Shown: positions 32,452 through 41,116 of the stretch, piece after piece
Layout of the letters: the number at the start of each line of letters is the position of its first letter
How positions within the stretch are numbered: the stretch's first letter is position 1
Origin: Thermoanaerobaculia bacterium
GTDB taxonomy: Bacteria > Acidobacteriota > Thermoanaerobaculia > Gp7-AA8
Direction of reading: 5' to 3'
Assembly: GCA_017883205.1 (NCBI GenBank)
Contig: JADGNZ010000042.1
Location: 1 to 53,578, forward strand
DNA: 53,578 nucleotides
Translations under genes and position numbers: made by a program
Notes under the pieces: generated by a model
What the model was told of the DNA's origin: nothing
Databases searched by the model: none
Seen by the model: the letters and a program-made list of their open reading frames with translations, nothing else

Positions 32452-33831
32452 ATGATCCTTCGTCGATTCGTGATGCTGGTGGTTTGTACTTTCATTCTTT
32501 GCGCGAGCGTGATGGCGCAGGCGCCGGCCAATCCGTCAGCTGCCAATCCATCATCGGCCAATCCATCACCCGCCAATCCGTCGGCGGCCAACGCGATGCC
32601 CTCGGTCGTCGTCGTTCCTCCGGCGGCGCAGCCATCGGCGAATTTTGATCCGCAGGCGGCGACCGAGGCGTATCTGGCGCAGATTCCGCCAGCGGCGAAG
32701 GCGCGTTCGGACGCTTACTTCGAAGGCGGCTACTGGCTCATCCTCTGGGATTTTCTCTACGGTATCGTCGTCGTGCTCATTCTTCTCCACTTCCGCTGGT
32801 CCTCGGGTATGCGCGATCGGGCGGAGAAGATGACGCGATTCAAACCGCTGCAGACCATCATCTATTGGCTGCAATACCTGATCGTCACATCCATCCTCGG
32901 GTTTCCGATCGGGGTCTACGAAGGCTACTTCCGCGAGCGCCAATACGGGCTTGCCACGCAGACCTTCGGTCCGTGGATGGGCGATCAGCTCAAGGGTCTC
33001 GGGGTGAGCGCCGTGCTGGGAGCCATCATCGCCGTTCTTCTTTTCGGCGTCGTGCGGAAGCTCGAGCGGAGCTGGCACATCTGGGCCTCCATCGTCACGT
33101 TGCTCTTCCTGATCTTCGTCGTGCTGATCGCACCGATCTACATCGTTCCGATCTTCAACAAAGTACACCGGCTGGACAACCCGAAGGTCACGGTGCCCAT
33201 CATCAGCATGGCCCGCGCGAACAGCATCCCCGTAAATGACGTCTACGAGATCGATGCCTCGCGCCAGACCACGCGCATGAGCGCTAACGTCAGCGGCTTC
33301 GGGCAGACGATGCGTATCACGCTGAACGACAACCTGCTGCGCCGCGGATCGCTGGAAGAGATCCAGGCCGTCATGGGCCACGAGATGGGCCACTACGTTC
33401 TCAATCACATCCCGAAGGACATCGAGTTCTTCCTGATCGTGATCGTCGCCGGCTTCGCCTTCCTGCGCTGGTCGCTGGAATGGTCGCTCGGTAAATGGGG
33501 AGAGAAATGGGGGATTCGCGGGATCGGCGATACGGCCGTGCTTCCGCTGGTCGTTCTGATCCTCTCCATCTTCTTCTTCGTTCTGACGCCGATCCTCAAC
33601 ACACACATTCGCACCGCGGAGCGGGAGGCGGACATGTACGGCCTCAACGCCAGCCGGCAGCCCGATGGCTTCGCGCAAGCCGCCATCCACCTCGGCGAAT
33701 ACCGCAAGATGTCGCCGGGGCCGGTCGAAGAGTGGATCTTCTTCGACCATCCAAGCGGACGCAATCGCATCCTCGCGGCGATGAAATGGAAAGGGGAGAA
33801 CTTGAAGCTGTTCGAGGGTGGGGCGAAGTAA
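32452..33831 (+). CDS. M48-family membrane zinc protease (Ste24-like)
   Basis: 459 residues. The ATG at 32452 follows AGGAG by seven bases. Residues 1-24 form a signal peptide or signal anchor (ending VMAQA). A low-complexity segment of four 15-bp DNA repeats (32527-32586, ANPSx repeats) comes next. Membrane segments follow (around 110-125, 145-165, 190-215, 225-245), then the M48 motif HEMGHYVLNH (His310, Glu311, His314), further membrane segments (325-345, 365-385), and the third zinc-ligand region EREAD (390-394). This is the Ste24/CAAX-protease arrangement. In bacteria such proteases take part in envelope protein quality control; the substrate here is unknown. It is monocistronic, with repeats on both sides. 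Confidence 0.92.
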   Translation: MILRRFVMLVVCTFILCASVMAQAPANPSAANPSSANPSPANPSAANAMPSVVVVPPAAQPSANFDPQAATEAYLAQIPPAAKARSDAYFEGGYWLILWDFLYGIVVVLILLHFRWSSGMRDRAEKMTRFKPLQTIIYWLQYLIVTSILGFPIGVYEGYFRERQYGLATQTFGPWMGDQLKGLGVSAVLGAIIAVLLFGVVRKLERSWHIWASIVTLLFLIFVVLIAPIYIVPIFNKVHRLDNPKVTVPIISMARANSIPVNDVYEIDASRQTTRMSANVSGFGQTMRITLNDNLLRRGSLEEIQAVMGHEMGHYVLNHIPKDIEFFLIVIVAGFAFLRWSLEWSLGKWGEKWGIRGIGDTAVLPLVVLILSIFFFVLTPILNTHIRTAEREADMYGLNASRQPDGFAQAAIHLGEYRKMSPGPVEEWIFFDHPSGRNRILAAMKWKGENLKLFEGGAK

Positions 33832-33840
33832 GGGATAGGC

Positions 33841-33947
33841 GGTTGGTGGTCAGTGGTCAGCGGTCAGCAGAAACGTGGTGTGCTGATCGCTGACTGGCCT
33901 GCCCACGACCTTTCTGATCTCTGGCCGCTGATCTCTGGCCGCTGGCA
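33841..33947. repeat. GGTCAGTGGTCAG-type repeat (family E)
   Basis: The left arm is GGTCAGTGGTCAGCGGTCAG and the right arm has TGATCTCTGGCCGCTG repeated. It sits between the convergent ends of the M48 protease and the AstE-like gene and could terminate both. Confidence 0.8.
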
Positions 33948-33953
33948 GTCGAC

Positions 33954-35036
33954 CTAGTTCGGCGCCTGCTTCGCAACCATCCCGATATTCGCAATGGTCT
34001 CGCCTTTCGTCATCGACGGAACGGCGCGAATGAACATGACGATCCCCGCGACGGGGGCGCGCGCTTCGAGGATCGTGCGGTTCGTGTAGTCGGTAACGTA
34101 ACCGATCTTCATGCCCTGGCTGACATAGGTTCCGCGCCGTACCAGCGGATAGAAGATGCCGGTTTGATCACTGGTCACGCTCTGGATCGCTTCGACCCAT
34201 ACCGGGTTCTCGACCGGCCTCACCTCGCCCGGAAGCATCTTCAGGAATCGCATGACGTTGAAACAGCCGTTCGCGAGCAACTCGATATCGTCGGTCTCGG
34301 TCGTGCCTGCATGACCTGCTTCGACTGTGATCGATGGCTTGCCGCGCGTTGTGGCGGTGTTCTCGAGGTAGCGCGACGCGGCGGGATCTTTCGGGCGATC
34401 CGCGGAGATGATGATGGGAGAAACGCCAAACGCCAGCAGCATCTGACGGGAGATGGCGTCCTGCGGCGCGTTGCCGCTGACCGTCCAGTAACTGTAGGGC
34501 AGCAGGCTCTCATCGAGATCGCCTCCATGAAGGTCGATCAGATGATCGGCGCGCTCGACAACTTCCTTTGTCATGAGGTACGACGCTCGCTCGGTCTGGG
34601 TACCGTCCATGCGCCCGGGATAGAAGCGGTTCATGCTCTTGTTGTCGATGGGGTTCACATGAGCGATCTTCTGTTCGAACGAACGCGGGTTGACCAGCGG
34701 CACGACGATCACGGTGCCCGACAACGCAGCAGGATCGAGCCGTTCGATGACGCGCTCCAGCGCGATGATCGACGAATACTCCGTTCCGTGCGCTCCCGCC
34801 ACGAGCGCGAGCACCGGCCCCGGATGTGCACCGTGCGCAACCACGACCGGAATGATCAGCGCCGCATCGACGCCAGCCGGCACTTCGATCGTACCGGTGG
34901 CCTTCTGTCCGCGGGCGGCCTTTGCGCTGCCGACGCTGAAGGGACCGTCGCCGGATTGTGCGCTCGCGGATATCGCGACCGCGATCACAAGGGATGCAAC
35001 CATCGGGGACACCGCGAAGCGGATTCTCGAAGTCAT
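33954..35036 (-). CDS. Secreted succinylglutamate desuccinylase/aspartoacylase-like hydrolase
   Basis: 360 residues from the ATG at 35034-35036, preceded by GAGGTG. A longer frame starting at 35069 lacks a ribosome site. The N-terminus is a signal peptide (ending ISASAQ), so the enzyme acts in the periplasm or outside. The zinc-peptidase (M14-type) fold is indicated by AGAHGTEYSS (His and Glu ligands), NRFYPG and DLHGGDLDE (third ligand His). The C-terminal part (ARAPVAGIVMFIRAV) resembles the small beta domain of the AstE/AspA family. Typical members cleave N-acyl amino acids, but secreted versions may act on other amides. It diverges from the VapB-like gene 38 bases away. Confidence 0.87.
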   Translation of the reverse strand: MTSRIRFAVSPMVASLVIAVAISASAQSGDGPFSVGSAKAARGQKATGTIEVPAGVDAALIIPVVVAHGAHPGPVLALVAGAHGTEYSSIIALERVIERLDPAALSGTVIVVPLVNPRSFEQKIAHVNPIDNKSMNRFYPGRMDGTQTERASYLMTKEVVERADHLIDLHGGDLDESLLPYSYWTVSGNAPQDAISRQMLLAFGVSPIIISADRPKDPAASRYLENTATTRGKPSITVEAGHAGTTETDDIELLANGCFNVMRFLKMLPGEVRPVENPVWVEAIQSVTSDQTGIFYPLVRRGTYVSQGMKIGYVTDYTNRTILEARAPVAGIVMFIRAVPSMTKGETIANIGMVAKQAPN

Positions 35037-35074
35037 CGGGTCACCTCGTAGAATAGGTACGATACACATCTGCT

Positions 35075-35278
35075 ATGAGAACCACCATTGTGCTCGACGA
35101 CGATCTCGTGAAGGAAGCATTGGCGCTAACGGCAGCCCGCTCGAAACGGGAAGTCGTGGAGATGGCCTTGCGGGAGCTCGTAAGGTCGCGAAAGAAGAAG
35201 AACCTCGCCGATCTCGCCGGACGAATCCGCTTCCGAAAGAGATTTGACTACAAGGCCATGCGAGAACTGCGCGGGTGA
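35075..35278 (+). CDS. VapB-type antitoxin, apparently without its toxin
   Basis: 67 residues, a typical VapB. The N-terminal beta-strand and RHH start is RTTIVLDDDLVKEALALT, followed by the conserved ARSKREVVEMALRELVR helix and a C-terminal toxin-binding tail with LADLAGRIRFRKRFDYKAMR. VapB binds its own operator and wraps the PIN-domain RNase VapC. Normally vapC begins at or within a few bases of the vapB stop. Here a repeat element begins about 30 bases after the stop and no PIN gene follows. There is no ribosome site and a TACGAT lies ~20 bases upstream, suggesting a very short or absent leader. Confidence 0.88.
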   Translation: MRTTIVLDDDLVKEALALTAARSKREVVEMALRELVRSRKKKNLADLAGRIRFRKRFDYKAMRELRG

Positions 35279-35310
35279 TTCGCGAATAGTCTGGTTGAGC
35301 TGGACGGACG
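35275..35310 (+). pseudogene. Possible N-terminal scrap of a vapC toxin
   Basis: A GTG overlaps the vapB stop, as vapC starts often do. After a frame adjustment the next bases read DSRIVWLSWTD, which resembles the first strand of PIN toxins (DSSVWIDY-like). The similarity ends where a family D repeat begins at 35307. The segment is short, so this is a weak call. Confidence 0.3.
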
Positions 35311-35358
35311 CCGCCAGCGGGCCGCTGGCGGTACAGCCGCCGGGCCGGCGGCGCTACG
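35307..35358. repeat. GCCGGCGGCGCTAC-type repeat (family D)
   Basis: Hairpin with CGCCAGCGG/CCGCTGGCG and a terminal GGCCGGCGGCGCTAC, related to 11692-11797. It lies between the VapB gene and the convergent receiver-sigma gene, and apparently where vapC should be. Confidence 0.8.
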
Positions 35359-35363
35359 GAGTT

Positions 35364-36224
35364 TCACGCTGCCATCTGCATCCGCATTTTCGATTTCGCG
35401 CGGAGGTACATGGGGCCGATCGAGCCTAGCGGGAGGCCGAGGCGTTTGCTGACTTCGTCGTAGGCGAAGCCTTCGACGGCGATCAGGATGCAGAGCTTGC
35501 GCGACTGGTCGTCGAGGGCGGACAGGGCCTGGCGAAGGGCGATGGCGGTGTCGGGAGAGACGTTGCGCGTGTCGGGAAGGGACGCCAGCGTATCGTCGCC
35601 GTCGAACGTTTCGCGCCGGCGGACGGTGAGTCCGATCTGGCGCTTGCAGAGATTCGCGACCGTTCCGACGAGCCACGGTTTGGCCAATCGAATCAGATTA
35701 CGTTTTTCGAGAAAGAGCAGCCAGGCTTGCTGCACCACCTCTTCCGCTTCTTCCGCGCTCAGGCCGTAGCGTTTGCGCGGGATCGAGTGCAGCAGTCTAC
35801 GCAGGCCGAGGTGCAGTTGCTCGAGGTCGAGAGTCTCCTGTGCGTCTGCGAGCTTCTCCACTTCCGCCAGCAGGTCGGCGACGGCGGCGAGGATCTCCTC
35901 CCCAGTTGCCGGTTTCTGGATCACCATCGTCGAGCCTCGCCGCAGAACCTCCGAGACCATTTCCGGCGTGCTGTAACCGGTCAGGGTGACGACGCGCGAG
36001 CGCGGGCTGATCCGCCGGATTCCGTCGAGCAATGCCAGACCCTCGGCTTCCGTGTGCAGCCTGAGGTCGGCAACGACCACCGCGTAGAAGGTCGTCTCCA
36101 TCAACGACTCCGCGGTGCGCCGGTCGAAGGCGCCGGAGCTCTTGATCGCTTCCTCTTCCAGCAGGCACATCAGCCCGGACACAATCGCTTCTTCATCGTC
36201 GACAACCAGGACCCGTCTGCTCAT
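35364..36224 (-). CDS. Receiver domain fused to an ECF-type sigma factor
   Basis: 286 residues. The start at 36222-36224 follows AGAGGAAG. Residues 1-120 form a two-component receiver domain with the acidic pair Asp9-Asp10, the phospho-acceptor Asp53 in VVVADLRLH, Thr80/Thr82 in VVTLTGY and Lys104 in VIQKP. After a helical linker, residues ~135-200 resemble sigma-70 region 2 (EEAEEVVQQAWLLFLE then KPWLVGTVANLCKRQI). Residues ~228-283 resemble region 4 (ALSALDDQSRKLCILI, FAYDEVSKRLGLPLGSIGPMYLRAKSKM). ECF sigma factors normally answer to a separate anti-sigma; here phosphorylation could act directly. A DNA-binding regulator that only resembles sigma is the alternative. Upstream on the same strand lie a response regulator and a hybrid kinase. 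Confidence 0.85.
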   Translation of the reverse strand: MSRRVLVVDDEEAIVSGLMCLLEEEAIKSSGAFDRRTAESLMETTFYAVVVADLRLHTEAEGLALLDGIRRISPRSRVVTLTGYSTPEMVSEVLRRGSTMVIQKPATGEEILAAVADLLAEVEKLADAQETLDLEQLHLGLRRLLHSIPRKRYGLSAEEAEEVVQQAWLLFLEKRNLIRLAKPWLVGTVANLCKRQIGLTVRRRETFDGDDTLASLPDTRNVSPDTAIALRQALSALDDQSRKLCILIAVEGFAYDEVSKRLGLPLGSIGPMYLRAKSKMRMQMAA

Positions 36225-36368
36225 GTTCGCTTCCTCTGGCGTGCAAGAAGAGCAGGCGGCATACCGATCCTGAGATCGCGGCAAACCAATGAATATCAGT
36301 GGATTACGTGAAACACGTGTTCGGAGCAGGCGTGCGGAAAGCGGACAGCCGCTCTGAAACCGGCCACA

Positions 36369-36746
36369 TCACGGCGGCGACTGGCGAACACATTCGTCGA
36401 CGGTCGAGAGCAGCTCGTGGTAGTCGAACGGCTTGGCGATATTGGCAAACGTGCCGAAGTCGCGGTCCGACGCCAGTCTGGTGTAGCCGCTGAGAAGGAT
36501 GACGCGGCGCAGGATCGCGGGATCGGTCATCCTCCAATAATCGGTGAGGCGGCCCGCATCGAAGATCGGCATTTTCATGTCGAGCAGAATGACGTGGTAG
36601 TCCTTCTTCAACTCGACGGCGTCGATGCCATCGCGTAACGTCTCCACTTCGAATCCAGCCGTTTCCAGAAGTGTCTGCAGCAGCTCGCGAATGTGGTCGT
36701 CGTCGTCGATGATCAACGCGCGTTTCAATGATGGGTCAGGACTCAT
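36369..36746 (-). CDS. Single-domain response regulator
   Basis: 125 residues, receiver domain only, with no output domain. The acidic residues are in LIIDDDDHIREL, the phospho-acceptor is Asp56 in VILLDMKMP, the Ser/Thr switch is in VILLSGYT, and the lysine is in NIAKPFDYHELL. The ATG overlaps the stop of the hybrid kinase upstream (ATGA), so the two are coupled and the kinase is the likely phospho-donor. Without an output domain it probably works as a phosphorelay intermediate or by protein contact. The receiver-sigma gene starts 145 bases downstream. Confidence 0.93.
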   Translation of the reverse strand: MSPDPSLKRALIIDDDDHIRELLQTLLETAGFEVETLRDGIDAVELKKDYHVILLDMKMPIFDAGRLTDYWRMTDPAILRRVILLSGYTRLASDRDFGTFANIAKPFDYHELLSTVDECVRQSPP

Positions 36747-38683
36747 GACGTACCTTCCGACTCGACGTTCATCATCATCTCCAGCAGGTCCGTGACTTCG
36801 AACGGCTTCTGCAGGAATCGCGTGTGCGGGTCTTTGAGCAAGTTGCGAAGAGCCTGACGGTCACCGTGACCGGTGGCGAAGATGACCGGGAGCTCGCGGT
36901 CCATCTCGCGGATTAGGGCATAGACCTCGCTGCCATCCATGCCCGGAAGACCGAGGTCGAGCACGACGAGATCGGGATGAAAGCGGGCGATCGTATCCGC
37001 TGCCTCGAAGCCGCTGCCGATGGACTCCACTTCGATGCCGACCTCCTCCAGCAGCGCGGTGATGCCCTCGACGATCATCTGCTCATCGTCGATCAGCAGC
37101 ACTTTGCGCGAGGCCGGCGCTCGATTGACGCCTGTTTGCGCGGACTTCCTGGCCAGCGGAGGTGGCGCCGCTTTCGGCAGGAAGAGGTGGAACGTGCTGC
37201 CCCGGCCAAGCTCGCTCTCGGCGAAGATGTAGCCTTCATGCTGCGTCATGATCTGATGAGCCACGGCGAGACCCAGGCCCGTGCCGCCGCTTTGCCTCGT
37301 GGTGAAGAGGGGTTCGAAGATGCGCTCCATGACGTCGTGCGGCATACCCTTTCCGGTGTCCTTGATCGAGATTTGCACGAAGCGTTCAGGATACGGCACG
37401 ACGCCGAAAGGAAACGATGCATCGGCTCCGAGGTCATTCGCTTCAACCGTGAGCATTCCGCCGTCGGGCATGGCGTCGCGGGCATTCGCCACGAGGTTCG
37501 ACAGTACCTGTGAGATCTGCATGCGGTCGGCCGTTGCGTAAAGTCCGTGCGGAATGGCCGACACGATAGAGATCATGTTGCCGAGTACGTTCTCCGTTTC
37601 CGGAGCAAACGTCTCCCACCACTCGCGAACGTCGACCGCGGCCATGACCGGCTGATACGGCTGTGCAAAGCGAAGGATGTCGAGCACGATTCGACGCCCG
37701 CGCTGGATGGAGTTAGCGATGTGACCGGCGCCTTTGGCGATCAGATCGGGTTTCGCGTCCGGACGCTGCATCAACTCGGCGAAGGGCTGCATGCCCATGA
37801 GGACATTGTTGAACTCGTGCGCGACGGTGGCGGCGAGGCGGCCAAGTGCGCCGAGGCGGTTGGCCTGCGTCAGTTGCGCCTCGAGGAGCTTGCGGCCGGT
37901 GATGTCGCGGGCGTTCAGCACGATCGCCGAGGTCCGTCCCTTCTTGACCAGATTCGTGGCCATGATCTCGAAGGAGCGCCAGGCACCGCTGGCATGACGC
38001 ACCTGCAATTCGATGGTCTGGGCTGCGGCCGGATCCTCGATCTGGAGCGCCAGATAGCCGGCGGCTCTCCGCACATCGTCGGGATGGATCAGGTCGATGC
38101 CACGCATGCCGCGAAGGGTTCTCCTCGAGTATCCGAGAACTCTGCCGACGGAAGGACTGCCGTAGCGGAAGCTGCCGTCGAGCTCGATGATGGCGATGAT
38201 GTCGGAGACATTCTCGATGATCGAGCGGAAGTATTCCTCGCTTCGCAGAACCGCCCGAACTGCCTCCTCGCGCTCGGTCACATCGCGTGCGACGCCGCGA
38301 ATGACAGGAAGGGACTGCTCGCCCATCTCGAGTGTGTTGCGGTACTTCCAGATCCGCCGGCGACCGTCGCGCGTGACGATGTTCATGATGCCGTCAGCGA
38401 ACCCGTCGCGTTTCAATCGCTGCATGTAGGCGGTAAAGCCCCAGGAACTGTCCTTCGAGAGCAAATCCTGAATCGTCATCTTGCAAAGAACGACGGCGGG
38501 CATGCCGAGCGCGTCGCAGACGGACTGACTGACGAAGAGGAGGCGGCCGTCGAGATCATGCTTGCAGATCAGATCGGCGCTTGCCGCAGCCGGCGCGCCT
38601 CTGCCCGTTTCATCGAGTGTTCCCTGACGTCTCGGCATCGCTTCCTCGGGGTGACTCACTGCGTTCAATAGGTGTTCGAACAT
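36743..38683 (-). CDS. PAS-PAS hybrid histidine kinase with C-terminal receiver
   Basis: 646 residues, no membrane segment, so cytoplasmic. Domains in order: PAS 1 (about 30-135), PAS 2 (150-265), a dimerisation/phosphoacceptor helix with LAATVAHEFNNVLMG (His289), an ATPase domain with N box LVANARDA (Asn400), KDTGKGMP and GGTGLGLAVA (467-475), then a receiver (525-640) with Asp576 in LVVLDLGLPGMDG. The HEFNN box is the form seen in NtrB-like/HisKA kinases. The start could instead be the ATG at 38638, which has GAGGAAG just upstream. The gene overlaps the response regulator downstream; the receiver-sigma fusion follows, so a multistep relay is plausible. Confidence 0.92.
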   Translation of the reverse strand: MFEHLLNAVSHPEEAMPRRQGTLDETGRGAPAAASADLICKHDLDGRLLFVSQSVCDALGMPAVVLCKMTIQDLLSKDSSWGFTAYMQRLKRDGFADGIMNIVTRDGRRRIWKYRNTLEMGEQSLPVIRGVARDVTEREEAVRAVLRSEEYFRSIIENVSDIIAIIELDGSFRYGSPSVGRVLGYSRRTLRGMRGIDLIHPDDVRRAAGYLALQIEDPAAAQTIELQVRHASGAWRSFEIMATNLVKKGRTSAIVLNARDITGRKLLEAQLTQANRLGALGRLAATVAHEFNNVLMGMQPFAELMQRPDAKPDLIAKGAGHIANSIQRGRRIVLDILRFAQPYQPVMAAVDVREWWETFAPETENVLGNMISIVSAIPHGLYATADRMQISQVLSNLVANARDAMPDGGMLTVEANDLGADASFPFGVVPYPERFVQISIKDTGKGMPHDVMERIFEPLFTTRQSGGTGLGLAVAHQIMTQHEGYIFAESELGRGSTFHLFLPKAAPPPLARKSAQTGVNRAPASRKVLLIDDEQMIVEGITALLEEVGIEVESIGSGFEAADTIARFHPDLVVLDLGLPGMDGSEVYALIREMDRELPVIFATGHGDRQALRNLLKDPHTRFLQKPFEVTDLLEMMMNVESEGTS

Positions 38684-39094
38684 TGTTTCGGTGACGGCTT
38701 CCTCGCCGACTCCTTTGATGGGATTGCGGCGGGCTCACCGCGCTGAATAGGAGTGCCGGAGGAGGACCGAAAAAATACAAGCGCGGGGGGTGGGGAGTGG
38801 GAGAACTGGCTAATGAGGGAGCGCGAACGCCTACCTCGGCGCCCTCCGCGTCTCCGCGTGACCTTCTTTAGTATCCCGCGAAGACCTGAGTGTCATGGTG
38901 GGGGTGCTCGTCGTCTGTTTCTCATTCATGCCGCGAAGTTACTGAGCCTCACCACCCACATCGCTCCCACACCCGACCCCCGACTCCCGCCCCCCACCCC
39001 CAACACCCTACCCCCCACACCCCTGTATTTTTTCCGCTCCCCCAATGCACTTCCGCTTGACCCTGTCCCGAGGTCTCAAACAAAGGAAGTGCTT
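38684..39094. repeat. Repeat-filled divergent intergenic region
   Basis: 411 bases without a gene. A G-rich arm (GGGGGGTGGGGAGTGGG, near 38785) and a C-rich arm (CCCGACCCCCGACTCCCG and similar, 38970-39026) form a wide family F pair. Between them is a half copy of family A (CTCCGCGTCTCCGCGTGACC near 38843-38862). GAAAAAATACA near 38769 and TGTATTTTTTCCG near 39026 are complementary and lie just outside the F arms. Promoters for both the hybrid kinase and the receptor must lie here, but none is obvious. Confidence 0.7.
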
Positions 39095-41116
39095 GTGGCC
39101 AACGCTGGAAAAATCTGCGAACGACTCCGTTCAACCTTCATCAGCTTGCGCCGGAAAGGTCTGGCTACAGGATTCCTCGCCTTGTCGCTGGCCGCGGGAA
39201 CGCTCCAGGCGCAGGAAAGCCGCGATCTCTCCTCGCTCAGCGTCGACGATCTGATGAACGTCGAAGTGACCTCGGTGTCGCGAAAAGGGCAGAAGTTGTC
39301 GGACACCGCTGCCGCAGTCTTCGTCATCACGCAGGACGACATCCGCCGGTCGGGGGCAACGAGCATTCCGGAGGTTCTGCGCATCGTGCCGGGACTGGAC
39401 GTTGCGCGGATCAATGGAAACACATGGGCAATCTCGGCGCGCGGCTCCAACGGACAATACGCCAACAAGCTCCTGGTCATGATCGACGGCCGGACCGTCT
39501 ACACGCCGCTCTTTGCGGGCGTTTACTGGGATGTTCAGGACACGCTGCTCGAAGACATCGACCGCATCGAGGTGATCCGTGGTCCGGGGGGCACGCTATG
39601 GGGAGCGAACGCGGTCAACGGCATCATCAACATCGTCACCAAACACTCCATCGACACGCAGGGAACGCTCGTGTCTGCAGGCGGCGGAGCGGCGGACGGC
39701 TCGTCCGCCTCGGCACGCTATGGTGGATCCTTCGGGCACAACGGCAACTACCGCATCTTCGGAAAAACGTTCGATCACCCCGTCTCCTTCGGGGGCACGG
39801 ATCCGACCCACGACGCCTGGAGGGTGGGGCGCGGAGGCTTCCGCGCCGATTGGACCTCGCGGGATGGAGACAACTTCACGACTCAGGGTGACATCTATCG
39901 AGGAACGGAGACCACCCTGGGCGCCTTCAACCCAACCAGCCCTCTTGCGGATCGTGCCGCACTGAACCATATGGCGGGAGAGAACCTTCTATTCCGCTGG
40001 ACCTCCGTCCAATCAAGCCGGTCGGATACGACCTTGCAGGCGTTTTATGACTACAGCGCTCGATCACAGCCCAGCTTCGCGGACGGCCGGCGCACATTCG
40101 ATGTCGACCTGCAGAATCATCTGAAGCTCGGCAGATGGAATGACGTTGTTTGGGGGGCTGGGTACCGCCGCTCAGTGGATCGGCCTGGCGGCACTGCCTT
40201 GAGTCTCGTCCGCGATTCGAACATCGAGAACATCGCAAGCACGTTCGTTCAGGACGAGATTCTCGTGGGACAGCGCCTCCACCTGACCCTGGGTACGAAA
40301 CTCGAGTACGAGCCGGTTTCGGGTCTGCAACTGCAACCGACGTTACGCCTTCTATCCAGGATAAGCCCATCCCAGACAGTCTGGGCGGCGGCCACCAGCG
40401 CCGTCCGGATGCCGTCCGAAATAGAGCGTTACGTCCAGCTGTACGTGGGCGCGTTCCCCGATGCGAACGGCACCACGGGACTGGTCGTTCTGGCCGGTAA
40501 TCCGACGCTGGTTCCGGAGCGCGTCAATTCCTATGAGGTTGGCTATCGCTGGCAGGCCGCCACCAGCATGACCTTCGACGCCACCGCCTTTCACAGCCGC
40601 ATGTCTAATCTCGTCGGGGCGACAACGGGGAGGCCCTTCGTCGATTCCACTCGAAGAACGATCATCCCGATCACATTCGCCAACAACGCCGGCGGGAACG
40701 CAGATGGGGCCGAGTTTCTGTTCACGGACACCCTGACATCCGGCTGGAACGTCGCCCTCGGCTACGCCCTGCTTCGGACCTCATTGAAGACGATCGACGG
40801 GCTGCAATCCAGCACGGGCATTGACAGCTCCAGTCCTCGGAACCAGCTGCAACTGCGGTCTTCTACCCGATTATCACGACTGCTCGATCTCGACGCGTCT
40901 GCTTATTACGTCGGCCGGCTCGGCTCTGATGTTCCGAGCTATCTACGGCTCGATGCGCAACTGGTATGGAAACCGGCCCCGCGATGGGAGCTGAGCTTTT
41001 CGGGCCAGAACCTGCTCCGGGCGCGCCATCGTGAGTTCCTCGGAATCACTGGTGAAGCTGACCTGGCAACGGATGTCAAGCGAACGGTGAATGGCAAGAT
41101 CACATGGCGCTTTTGA
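39095..41116 (+). CDS. TonB-dependent outer-membrane receptor, first gene of a signalling operon
   Basis: 673 residues from a GTG at 39095 with AAAGGAAG seven bases upstream. Residues 1-37 contain a long signal sequence ending LQAQ. The mature N-terminus DLSSLSVDDLMNVEVTSVSRK is typical of a large class of plug domains, followed by VFVITQDDIRRSGATSIPEVL, LLVMIDGRTVYTPLFAGVYWD, RIEVIRGPGGTLWGANAVNG and a beta-barrel ending VNGKITWRF. There is no N-terminal STN signalling domain. The last 13 bases overlap the YfiR-like gene, which in turn overlaps the kinases, so receptor, periplasmic protein and sensor kinases are made together. The ligand is unknown. Confidence 0.92.
   Translation: MANAGKICERLRSTFISLRRKGLATGFLALSLAAGTLQAQESRDLSSLSVDDLMNVEVTSVSRKGQKLSDTAAAVFVITQDDIRRSGATSIPEVLRIVPGLDVARINGNTWAISARGSNGQYANKLLVMIDGRTVYTPLFAGVYWDVQDTLLEDIDRIEVIRGPGGTLWGANAVNGIINIVTKHSIDTQGTLVSAGGGAADGSSASARYGGSFGHNGNYRIFGKTFDHPVSFGGTDPTHDAWRVGRGGFRADWTSRDGDNFTTQGDIYRGTETTLGAFNPTSPLADRAALNHMAGENLLFRWTSVQSSRSDTTLQAFYDYSARSQPSFADGRRTFDVDLQNHLKLGRWNDVVWGAGYRRSVDRPGGTALSLVRDSNIENIASTFVQDEILVGQRLHLTLGTKLEYEPVSGLQLQPTLRLLSRISPSQTVWAAATSAVRMPSEIERYVQLYVGAFPDANGTTGLVVLAGNPTLVPERVNSYEVGYRWQAATSMTFDATAFHSRMSNLVGATTGRPFVDSTRRTIIPITFANNAGGNADGAEFLFTDTLTSGWNVALGYALLRTSLKTIDGLQSSTGIDSSSPRNQLQLRSSTRLSRLLDLDASAYYVGRLGSDVPSYLRLDAQLVWKPAPRWELSFSGQNLLRARHREFLGITGEADLATDVKRTVNGKITWRF

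Noticed and set aside
36977-38671. Plus-strand frames of 178 and 374 residues
   Set aside because: They are antisense to the hybrid histidine kinase, whose domains account for the whole interval.
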